A stretch of DNA of 5,293 nucleotides, from the NCBI GenBank assembly GCA_011523485.1, contig WTGR01000021.1:1-5293 (forward strand). Direction: 5' to 3'. The position numbers were made by a program, and so were the translations under genes. Each line of letters starts with the position of its first letter. Position 1 is the stretch's first letter. This document shows positions 1-5,293 of this stretch, piece by piece. This DNA comes from Acidobacteriota bacterium. GTDB lineage: Bacteria > Acidobacteriota > Vicinamibacteria > Vicinamibacterales > UBA8438. The notes below the pieces were generated by a model. That model was not told the DNA's origin, did no database searches, and worked only from the letters and a program-made list of their open reading frames with translations.

Positions 1-1323
1 GTGTCGGTCGGCGCGAACCTGGCCACCTGCTCGATCTGCGAGGAGACCGGCGGATCGTGCCGGCAGCCGGCCTGGCGCAACGGCGTCGTCGGCTTCGTGA
101 CGACCAAGGGGCTGGTACCCTACGGCGGTTCGACCGGCGTGGAGCCCTACCTCGACCGGGGGGGCATCAACTGCCGCACGGTCGAGGATGCCGCCCTGGT
201 CCTCGACGCGCTCAGGAACCCCGGCCGCGGCTTCCACGATCCGCGCGACATCTACGCCGCGCTGCCGCGCGCGCTGATCCCCGAGGCGCCCTACGCGAGC
301 TTCGTCGTCGACGCGGAGACCGCCGGCGCCAGACCGCTCGCCGGCGTGCGCATCGGCGTGGTCCGGGAGTACATGGTCGAGCACGCCGACAACGACGCCG
401 CGATGAGCGATCTCGTCAACGAGGAGATCCTGCGCGTGCTGCGCGACGAGCTCGGCGCGGAGCTCGTCGAATCGTCCGATCCGGAGTATCCGGACGACCC
501 GTCGATCCCGAACATGGCGTACGACTTCCAGCGGGCGATAGCCGAGATCCTGCCCGTCCACATGCCGGAGTACATCCAGGCCCGCGACGCCGGCGGCGCG
601 TACCGGTTCGCCGTGCCCGGCCACGACGTGACCAGCCGCGACTATCTCGTGCGGGCGGCCGAGGGCGTCGCACCGCTGTCGGCCGACCTGAACCTGCGCA
701 GCATCAACCGCTCGCCGCCCACCCTGAGCTTCAGCTTTCACCTGGCCCAGTACCTGATGCGCCGCGGGGATTCCACGGTGACCGACTGGACGAGCCTGAA
801 CGCGAACTCGAGGTACTACAGCGAGCGGCGCGCGGTGGCGATGCGCAACTGGGAGAACGCGCGCAACATCGTCTCGGACGGCATTACCAGGCGCGTGAAG
901 ATGCGCGACGTCATGCGGCTGGTGCTGCTCAACGTACTGCACAGGAACGATCTCGACGTGCTGGTCAACCCGACGATCACCGTGCCTCCGGTGCGCATCG
1001 GATACGCCGGGGAGCCGTCGGTCGACAACCGTCCGACCGGTCGTTTTCCCACGAGCGCCAACCTCGGCATCCCCGAGATCACGGTGCCGGCCGGCTTCAA
1101 TCGCATCGTCTACGACCCCGAGTACGTGTTGAACGCGGACAGGGACGACTACGACAACGTCACGGGCAGCCGGCGCACGGAGCTCGACAACCCGCTCCCG
1201 GTCGGCATCTCGTTCTGGGCGGGGCCCGGCGACGAGCCGCTCGTCCTGCGCGTCGCGTCGGCCTACGAGGCGGCGACGCAGCATCGCCGGCCGCCGTCCG
1301 ACTTCGGGCCTGTCGGTCGATGA
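1..1323 (+). CDS. Amidase-signature family hydrolase, 5'-truncated by window edge
   Basis: This is the C-terminal 440 residues of an amidase-signature enzyme (PF01425 type), which hydrolyses amide bonds through a Lys/cis-Ser/Ser triad. The segment EETGGSCRQPA matches the family's DTGGSIRxPA block, so Ser19 (bases 55-57) should be the nucleophile. The following RTVEDAALVLDAL (from about residue 59), NPTITVPPV (about 322), SANLGIPEITVPAGF (about 351) and the ending ASAYEAATQHRRPP are also typical. The catalytic Lys and cis-Ser lie upstream of the nucleophile in this family, so they are outside the window. The GTG at base 1 is therefore an internal codon, not a start. From the nucleophile onward the protein is longer than in many family members because of an insertion around residues 70-120. 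The substrate cannot be deduced. No functional link to the downstream gene is visible. Confidence 0.93.
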   Translation: MSVGANLATCSICEETGGSCRQPAWRNGVVGFVTTKGLVPYGGSTGVEPYLDRGGINCRTVEDAALVLDALRNPGRGFHDPRDIYAALPRALIPEAPYASFVVDAETAGARPLAGVRIGVVREYMVEHADNDAAMSDLVNEEILRVLRDELGAELVESSDPEYPDDPSIPNMAYDFQRAIAEILPVHMPEYIQARDAGGAYRFAVPGHDVTSRDYLVRAAEGVAPLSADLNLRSINRSPPTLSFSFHLAQYLMRRGDSTVTDWTSLNANSRYYSERRAVAMRNWENARNIVSDGITRRVKMRDVMRLVLLNVLHRNDLDVLVNPTITVPPVRIGYAGEPSVDNRPTGRFPTSANLGIPEITVPAGFNRIVYDPEYVLNADRDDYDNVTGSRRTELDNPLPVGISFWAGPGDEPLVLRVASAYEAATQHRRPPSDFGPVGR

Positions 1324-1497
1324 TGCCGGCGCGCCCACCCTGGCCGCACGGCCCGCGTCGACCCGGTCGTTGTTGCGCTGCGATTGGTGGTGGTCGCATT
1401 CGTCCATCCCGGCCAGCCGGATGTACAGGAAATGACGTACGTTCCACGTTGGATGTTCACGTTCAGCGTTTCCGCCCAGTGACGCCAGTGGCCAGTC

Positions 1498-1523
1498 TTG
1501 CTCGTAACCAACTGAATATAAAT
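1498..1523 (+). promoter_or_regulatory. Weak promoter candidate upstream of the beta-barrel gene
   Basis: TTGCTC (1498-1503) is followed by the only AT-rich patch in the gap, containing TATAAA at 1517-1522. The spacing between them is 13 bases, shorter than a standard sigma-70 promoter, so the fit is poor. It is listed because it is the best candidate upstream of the 1626 start. Confidence 0.2.
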
Positions 1524-1611
1524 GCCTTGAAGCCTTCGTGGCGGTTGGGCATCCCGTCTGCACTCTTCTTTCGTGACGGCGTCGCGGTTCGACCGCCGGT
1601 GCCGAACCAGC

Positions 1612-1618
1612 GAAGGAG
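1612..1618 (+). promoter_or_regulatory. Ribosome binding site fixing the 1626 start
   Basis: GAAGGAG at 1612-1618 is a strong Shine-Dalgarno sequence 7 bases before the ATG at 1626. It decides the start, because the same frame is open for more than 1.5 kb upstream. Confidence 0.85.
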
Positions 1619-1625
1619 ACACGCG

Positions 1626-2453
1626 ATGGGTGTTGCCGACCTCTTCCACCGCGGAATCGCCGCCGGAGGCGCGATCGTGCTCGTGAGTCTGAGTGGGCCG
1701 CCTGCCGGGGCGCAGCCCCTGCCGGAGGACGCCGCGACCATCCGGTCGCCGGCAGCCCCCCGGCTCCGCGGTGCCCCCACCCGTTCCAGGAAGCCGCCGG
1801 GTGGACGTCCGGTGCGTGGGGATCCGGATGGCCAGGAGAAGCGAAGTCCGTACTTCGACAGGTGGAGTATCGAGCTGTCCGTTGGCTACGAGGCCCCCAG
1901 AGGCCTCCCGGGTGCGATCTCGTTCGAGGGGCTGTTCCTGTCCGCGGGGCTCTACCTCGGCGATTCTCTCGCCCTCGTCGCCGAGACCGGGACCACCGGC
2001 TGGGCGAGCGGCCGTCTGACGACACCCGGACAGGCCCCGCAGAAGTTCGTGGACGCGGCGCGGTCCTGGCCGTCGAAGCCGGCCGCGTGCCCCGAGATAG
2101 ATGCAGGCTTCGGTACCTACCTGGGCGGCGTGAAGTACCGAAGACGTTTCCGCGCAGGCGCCGTGTTCGCTCACGGCCTGGCCGGACGCGCAGAGTATTC
2201 GGGAACGGCGACCGAGATTGGCGAGAGCGGCGTCGGGACGAGTTGCTACGAGGCGTTCGGCACCGGTCGCGCGGTGGCTGCCGGCGGCGGGATCGACGTG
2301 CATCTCAACGACCGGATCGCCATCCGCGTCTCGGCGGACTACCGGCGCCTCGCCGTGCCGTCGCTGGAAGGGATGGAGACCGTGTTCATGGCGCCGGACG
2401 CTGCCCGTCTCGACATGGTGCGCGGCGCGATCGGTTTCGTCTTCGGTCTCTGA
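1626..2453 (+). CDS. Predicted outer-membrane beta-barrel protein
   Basis: This 275-residue protein is probably exported and inserted in the outer membrane; its function is unknown. Residues 1-29 form a signal peptide: a short charged start, a hydrophobic core at about 11-23, and an AGA|Q signal-peptidase I site after Ala29. Residues 30-75 are a Pro/Arg-rich linker. From about 78 to the end the sequence shows alternating polar/hydrophobic stretches rich in Gly and aromatics, for example WSIELSVGYEA, GLFLSAGLYLG, YLGGVKYRRRF, AIRVSADYRRL and the final GAIGFVFGL. This is typical of a small barrel of roughly eight strands. Cys155 and Cys207 could form a disulphide. The last residue is Leu rather than the usual aromatic, but Phe occurs two residues earlier. 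The start is fixed by the strong Shine-Dalgarno site and the signal peptide. It could instead be a periplasmic protein, which is less likely. Confidence 0.8.
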   Translation: MGVADLFHRGIAAGGAIVLVSLSGPPAGAQPLPEDAATIRSPAAPRLRGAPTRSRKPPGGRPVRGDPDGQEKRSPYFDRWSIELSVGYEAPRGLPGAISFEGLFLSAGLYLGDSLALVAETGTTGWASGRLTTPGQAPQKFVDAARSWPSKPAACPEIDAGFGTYLGGVKYRRRFRAGAVFAHGLAGRAEYSGTATEIGESGVGTSCYEAFGTGRAVAAGGGIDVHLNDRIAIRVSADYRRLAVPSLEGMETVFMAPDAARLDMVRGAIGFVFGL

Positions 2454-2484
2454 GCATCCCGCGATCGCGCTCCAAGCGGGATGC
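2454..2484 (+). terminator. Perfect 9-bp stem-loop just after the beta-barrel stop codon
   Basis: GCATCCCGC (2454-2462) pairs perfectly with GCGGGATGC (2476-2484) across a 13-base loop. The stem begins at the base after the TGA. No T-run follows, so it is not a textbook intrinsic terminator. It could stop transcription with help or protect the 3' end of the mRNA. Confidence 0.5.
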
Positions 2485-2533
2485 CATCGACGGGACGGGC
2501 CGAAACCACCGACGGACATCGGTGCCCAGAATA

Positions 2534-2565
2534 TGCCATGATATGTTAGGAATTCAGACATGGCA
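2534..2565. promoter_or_regulatory. Inverted repeat, candidate operator for the XRE regulator
   Basis: TGCCATG (2534-2540) and CATGGCA (2559-2565) are exact reverse complements separated by 18 bases. They flank an AT-rich core (2541-2558) that stands out against the GC-rich surroundings. The repeat ends 35 bases before the start of the helix-turn-helix gene, where an autoregulatory operator would be expected. No convincing -35/-10 pair could be fixed; the AT-rich core is the likeliest promoter site. Operator function is inferred from position and symmetry only. Confidence 0.4.
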
Positions 2566-2600
2566 CTCGGCCGCTGGAGTCGGGGCGAACGGATAGACGC

Positions 2601-3878
2601 ATGACCGTCACCGCGGGCGAACTGGCCCGCAGACTGCAGCTTGCTCGTCAGGCGTGCCTCATGACGCAGGACGAGGCGTCTCGGCGTGCGGGTGTTTCGC
2701 GTTCGACCCTTGCCCAAATCGAAACGGGTCATCGCGCGGTTTCCAGCCTGGAACTGGACCGGTTCGCCCACCTGTACGGCCGGGACATGCGGGAGTTCGT
2801 GGCAGATTCCTCTCGCGGAGAGGATGCGCTCGTCAGCCTGTTCCGCCGCCACCCGACCGTGACCTGGGACGAACCAACCCGTGAAGGGTTGGGGAAATGC
2901 CTGATGCTGGCGCGGGAGACCACCAACATCGAGAGGCTTCTTGGAATCCATAGACAACTCGCTCGTGTCGCCACGTACCCGATGCCGGCTCCGCAATCCA
3001 GGAGAGAAGCCGCCAGCCAGGGCGAGGTGGCCGCCAGTGGAGAGCGACGGCGCATCGGCCTCGGCGAATCACCGCTTCCGGACGCTACCGATCTTCTCGA
3101 GGGTCGGGGCATCCGCACGGCGCATACCCTGTTGCCGGAGGATGTCTGCGGGCTGACGCTGGACGACCCGCAGGCGGGAGTATTCGTCGCCTGCAACTCG
3201 CGACACGATGCGTTGCGCCGCCGCTTCTGGCAAGCGCACGAGTACGCCCATGTCGTGCTCGATCGCGAGCAAGGGGGAACGGCCTGCCGCACCGGGGCAC
3301 GCAGCGCCCTGATCGAAGTGCGGGCCAACGCCTTCGCGGCTTCCTTCCTCATGCCCGCCGAAGGCTCGCGACAGTTCATCCGCGCACATGGCAAGGGACG
3401 ACCCGGTCGGGACCGAATCGACGTGTACGACGAAGCAGGCGTTGTACGTGCCGAAGGGCGTACCGCGCCCGGAACCCAGGCCGTCCAGATGTACGACGTC
3501 GTCTTGATGGCGCAGCATTTCGGCGTGAGCTGCTCCGCCGCGATTCATCGGCTGCACAATCTCCGCCTCCTCAACGGACCCGGGCTCTCCACCCTGCAGG
3601 AACAGGACCGGCGGGGCGTCGGCGTTCACCTTTCGGCTCTGCTCGGGGTGCCTGGGCTCGACAACGAGCCGGCCCACGACAGGCGTCGGGGTAGATTGGT
3701 GGCCCTCGCCATGGAAGCCTTCCGGCGCGAGCGGATTACGTGCGCCAAGCTTCGAGAGTTGGCCAGCCTGGCCGATATCGACAACGCCTGTCTGGATCGT
3801 GTAATCGAGGAAGTCGGAATCGGCGAACCGGAGCCGGCGGAAGTCGTTCTGCCGGAATTCCGGACGTCCACGAATTGA
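2601..3878 (+). CDS. XRE-family regulator fused to ImmA/IrrE (M78) metalloprotease
   Basis: This 425-residue cytoplasmic protein has an N-terminal XRE helix-turn-helix at about residues 7-62 (TQDEASRRAGVSRSTLAQIE at 22-41 is the DNA-binding core). It is followed by an ImmA/IrrE-type zinc protease domain (PF06114/M78, formerly DUF955). The zinc site is visible as AHEYAHVVL, with His213, Glu214 and His217. It is completed by Glu239 in the ExxANxFA block that runs into FAASFLMP. GVSCSAAIHRLHNLRLLN (about 312-329) matches the family's C-terminal helical segment. Members of this family cleave repressors or antitoxins to switch on mobile-element, stress or toxin genes; fused versions often regulate their own operon. 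All key residues are present, so it looks functional. The Shine-Dalgarno site is weak (GGA at 2591-2593), but no better start is seen and the HTH needs this one. The PIN-like gene follows after 57 bases, probably in the same operon. The specific target is not known. Confidence 0.94.
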   Translation: MTVTAGELARRLQLARQACLMTQDEASRRAGVSRSTLAQIETGHRAVSSLELDRFAHLYGRDMREFVADSSRGEDALVSLFRRHPTVTWDEPTREGLGKCLMLARETTNIERLLGIHRQLARVATYPMPAPQSRREAASQGEVAASGERRRIGLGESPLPDATDLLEGRGIRTAHTLLPEDVCGLTLDDPQAGVFVACNSRHDALRRRFWQAHEYAHVVLDREQGGTACRTGARSALIEVRANAFAASFLMPAEGSRQFIRAHGKGRPGRDRIDVYDEAGVVRAEGRTAPGTQAVQMYDVVLMAQHFGVSCSAAIHRLHNLRLLNGPGLSTLQEQDRRGVGVHLSALLGVPGLDNEPAHDRRRGRLVALAMEAFRRERITCAKLRELASLADIDNACLDRVIEEVGIGEPEPAEVVLPEFRTSTN

Positions 3879-3915
3879 TATGGGACTTATTGATATGCAT
3901 TCCGGCATGGATATT
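3874..3915 (+). repeat. Short direct repeat in the regulator-PIN spacer
   Basis: ATTGATATG occurs at 3874-3882 and again at 3889-3897, 15 bases apart. A looser relative, ATGGATATT, lies at 3907-3915. The stretch is AT-rich compared with the flanking genes. It overlaps the stop of the regulator gene and ends before the PIN gene's Shine-Dalgarno site. It could be an operator or a translation-related element, or chance. Confidence 0.3.
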
Positions 3916-3921
3916 GCGTGC

Positions 3922-3929
3922 GGAAGGAA
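3922..3929 (+). promoter_or_regulatory. Ribosome binding site for the PIN-like gene
   Basis: GGAAGGAA at 3922-3929 lies 6 bases before the ATG at 3936. It favours that ATG over the in-frame GTG at 3918, which this site would overlap. Confidence 0.7.
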
Positions 3930-3935
3930 CGGAAG

Positions 3936-4352
3936 ATGGTCAGAACCGCCGGCGACGCGACAAGCACGGCCGCCCTCGACGCAAGCGTCCTCATCAATTT
4001 CCTGCACCTGGAGCGGCTCGACATCCTCGCGGATATTGCCGAAGTCGACTTCGTCGTTCCGGAGCAGGTCGTAGAGGAAATCACTGTTCCACAGCAGCGC
4101 CAGACCCTGAACGCGGCAATCCGCAGTAGACAGTTGCGCAGCGAGAGGAGCACTGTTCCCGACGAGCTTGCGAGCTACGCCTATCTCCGCCGGTTCATGG
4201 GCCGGGGCGAGGCCATCCGCGCCGGCCTGGTCAGCGTCGACGAAGCGGACGTGCTGAAGGCGCGCCTCGAGACTCACCGCTACAGGATGAGATTCGACTC
4301 GTTTCGTGACGTGCTGGACCCTGATCGAATCGGTGCTCGGGGCGAGCGATGA
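3936..4352 (+). CDS. PIN-like (VapC-type) nuclease protein, probably internally deleted
   Basis: This 138-residue protein begins like a PIN-domain RNase, the usual toxin of VapBC-type pairs. LDASVLINFLHLERLDIL carries the first metal-binding acid (Asp15), FVVPEQVVEEI the second (Glu47 or Glu48), and GRGEA the conserved G-x-GE-A turn (Glu92). In PIN proteins of this style, GEA is followed by roughly 35-45 residues containing an LxxD(D/E) segment with the last acidic ligand, and then a C-terminal helix. Here GRGEA (89-93) runs straight into IRAGLVSVDEADVLKARLE, which reads like the C-terminal tail. The frame is kept, but the catalytic core seems to have lost a block at about base 4214. The product is likely an inactive nuclease. 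The family call rests on motifs recognised by eye. The deletion is inferred from memory of the family, so a naturally short variant remains possible. It probably shares the transcript of the upstream regulator/protease. Confidence 0.68.
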   Translation: MVRTAGDATSTAALDASVLINFLHLERLDILADIAEVDFVVPEQVVEEITVPQQRQTLNAAIRSRQLRSERSTVPDELASYAYLRRFMGRGEAIRAGLVSVDEADVLKARLETHRYRMRFDSFRDVLDPDRIGARGER

Positions 4353-4419
4353 CCAATGGATACTGCTGATCCAGCGCAGCCCTGGCGAAGGCCGGCCGCG
4401 CCGGGACTCGAGAACGAAT

Positions 4420-4509
4420 CGCGCAGCTCTGATCTTCGATGAGGCCCACCGGGCCGCGGGATTGAAACTGATTCCGACGATGGCGAAGGAGTGCCGGAAG
4501 TACGGCTGA
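4420..4509 (+). pseudogene. Possible remnant of a HerA/FtsK-like DNA-translocating ATPase
   Basis: RAALIFDEAHRAAGLKLIPT continuing into MAKECRKYG and a TGA stop resembles the Walker B region of HerA/DUF87-type or conjugative-coupling ATPases. In those families a hydrophobic strand plus DEAH is followed by a segment like (A/G)(K/R)EGRKYGV, leading to a conserved TQ/SQ strand. Here the frame stops directly after KYG. No Walker A motif precedes it: the same frame upstream overlaps the PIN gene and shows nothing recognisable. If genuine, it is an internal scrap of a gene of several hundred codons. An ATG at 4349-4351 overlaps the PIN stop (ATGA), as coupled genes often do, but it is in another frame and stops after six codons. 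At about 29 residues the match could be chance. Confidence 0.33.
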
Positions 4510-4577
4510 TACGGCTGGTAGGTTGCGATGTGCCGCGGATGCGGAGTTCGGCAGGCGGTCGGCGCGCTGGACGGTCT
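4510..4577. other. Gap between convergent gene remnants
   Basis: These 68 bases separate the plus-strand ATPase scrap from the C-terminal end of the minus-strand pseudogene. No terminator hairpin with a T-run was seen on either strand. The only pattern is a 9-base near-repeat, TACGGCTGA/TACGGCTGG, at 4501-4518 across the left boundary. Confidence 0.5.
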
Positions 4578-5293
4578 TCACATGCCCCACACGTCTAAGG
4601 CGACGCCGCGGCGAGACTGCATCCGGCGGTGGAACACCTTCTCGTCCCAGCGCTTCGCAGACAAGCGGTCGATGACCACGAGATGGCCTGCCGCCGCCGC
4701 GCACCGGTCCATGTACGCCGCCGTCTGCTCCAGACCCGCGGAGATGGTCCGCTCCAGACTGCCGTGCAGTACCTTGCACTCGATCACGATGATCCAGGTG
4801 CGTCTCCCGCCGCAGGATCAGCCGCTCCTGCGCCGACCGGATCGCCTCTGCGCCGATGGGCCGCGACCTGTCGTGGTTCGCTCTGTCCTCGAAGCAGGCT
4901 TCCGCCGCCAGCGCGTTCACCAGCCACGGCTGCCCCAGGGTCCGCTCCCACACCGTATCCAGCGCTTCGGCGGTGAACGCCTACCTCGTCTCCGTCGTGT
5001 GCTGCCCCAGCAATGCCAGGGCCTCGCGCCGCGAGAAGTCCCCCAGCCGCAACGACGTCGCCTTGACATTGAATGCGCTGCCCCCGGCGATGGTCGCATT
5101 CGCCGACCCGGAGTGGATCCGGTAGTCCCGCACATCCCGCACCCCGCACAGCACCACGCTCTGCGGAAAGCTGTGCGGGCGCTGGCCGTATCCCGCCCGC
5201 AACTGCCGCAGCATGGCCAGCAGAGAGTCGCCGATCAACATGTCGACCTCGTCGATCAGCAGCACGAGCGGCTTGGCGTCCGCCTCGGCCCAG
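4578..5293 (-). pseudogene. Broken AAA ATPase with C-terminal PD-(D/E)XK nuclease domain
   Basis: This minus-strand gene runs in from the right edge, so its Walker A part is outside the window. Reading leftward, the frame open to the edge gives WAEADAKPLVLLIDEVDMLI, with Walker B at about 5244-5268. QSVVLCGVRDVRDYRIHS and GGSAFNVKATSLRLGDFS follow, as in a family of AAA-like ATPases with a nuclease tail. A TAG at 4983-4981 interrupts it; the same frame then continues as AFTAEALDTVWERTLGQPWL and RSRPIGAEAIRSAQERLILR to HLD at about 4792. There the homology jumps to another frame: VIECKVLHGSLERTI, AAYMDRCAAAAGHLVVIDR, ending VWGM and TGA (4580-4578). That tail is the second half of a PD-(D/E)XK domain, with E-x-K at 4781-4773. 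The residues normally between, including the first catalytic Asp, are gone. It has two independent lesions and so is non-functional. The family assignment is from memory of its characteristic blocks. Confidence 0.88.

Larger units (their letters stand above)
1324..1625. other. Intergenic region, 302 bases, no gene seen
   Basis: No convincing gene, RNA or terminator was found between the amidase stop and the beta-barrel start. The barrel's reading frame happens to stay open across this gap and back into the amidase gene. The upstream part translates to arginine- and proline-rich sequence with no recognisable domain. An ATG overlaps the amidase stop (TGATG, 1321-1325), but it lacks a Shine-Dalgarno site. 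Visible details are a short AT-rich patch at 1510-1523 and three copies of ACGTT at 1439, 1446 and 1459. Confidence 0.6.

Noticed and set aside
57..1625. Long upstream extension of the beta-barrel frame, including an ATG overlapping the amidase stop
   Set aside because: It lies out of frame over a clear amidase, is Arg/Pro-rich without domains and has no Shine-Dalgarno site. The signal peptide and strong ribosome binding site put the start at 1626.
1890..1907. Hairpin GAGGCC/GGCCTC with a 6-base loop
   Set aside because: It lies inside the beta-barrel coding region, and short GC stems are common by chance in such sequence.
1862..2596. 244-codon plus-strand frame
   Set aside because: Extremely Arg-rich shadow of the beta-barrel gene in another frame.
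1263..2996. 577-codon open frame on the minus strand
   Set aside because: It spans two unrelated plus-strand genes and a gap, and has no recognisable domain. Long antisense frames are expected at this GC content.
3069..4277. 402-codon open frame on the minus strand
   Set aside because: It is antisense to the metalloprotease and PIN genes, whose motifs are clear on the plus strand; no domain was seen in the translation.
4501..4518. Tandem 9-base near-repeat TACGGCTGA/TACGGCTGG
   Set aside because: Two short imperfect units, too little to call a repeat array or attachment site.
4629..5125. Plus-strand open frames of 115 and 89 codons opposite the AAA pseudogene
   Set aside because: The minus strand shows conserved ATPase and nuclease blocks here; the plus-strand translations have none.
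1..5293. CRISPR array, tRNA, rRNA, or insertion-sequence ends
   Set aside because: No regularly spaced long repeats, no tRNA-like or rRNA-like sequence, and no transposase or paired terminal repeats were seen by eye.

Overview
This is a GC-rich bacterial window. The organism has an outer membrane, because one gene encodes a signal-peptide-bearing predicted beta-barrel protein. I cannot assign a phylum from sequence alone. GC-rich environmental lineages such as Acidobacteriota would fit, but that is an impression, not a result.

Left part (1-2484): the 3' two thirds of an amidase-signature hydrolase cut by the window edge, a 302-base gap with little in it, and a complete 275-residue predicted outer-membrane beta-barrel protein with a good ribosome binding site. 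A perfect 9-bp stem-loop begins one base after its stop codon. These look like ordinary chromosomal genes with no evident functional link.

Middle part (2534-4352): a two-gene module on the plus strand. An AT-rich leader with a 7-bp inverted repeat precedes a gene fusing an XRE-type helix-turn-helix to an ImmA/IrrE (M78) zinc metalloprotease domain. After 57 bases comes a PIN-like (VapC-type) gene. The order regulator/protease then PIN nuclease resembles a toxin-antitoxin or stress-response pair. The PIN gene is an open frame, but it appears to have lost an internal block that should carry the last metal-binding acidic residues, so the nuclease is probably inactive.

Right part (4353-5293): gene remains. 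A roughly 29-residue stretch resembling the Walker B region of a HerA/FtsK-type DNA-translocating ATPase lies on the plus strand without the rest of its gene. Converging from the right edge is an AAA ATPase/PD-(D/E)XK nuclease gene on the minus strand, broken by an in-frame amber codon and by a large out-of-frame internal deletion. I read 3.9-5.3 kb as a decaying defence or mobile-element island next to a regulator/protease gene that still looks intact.
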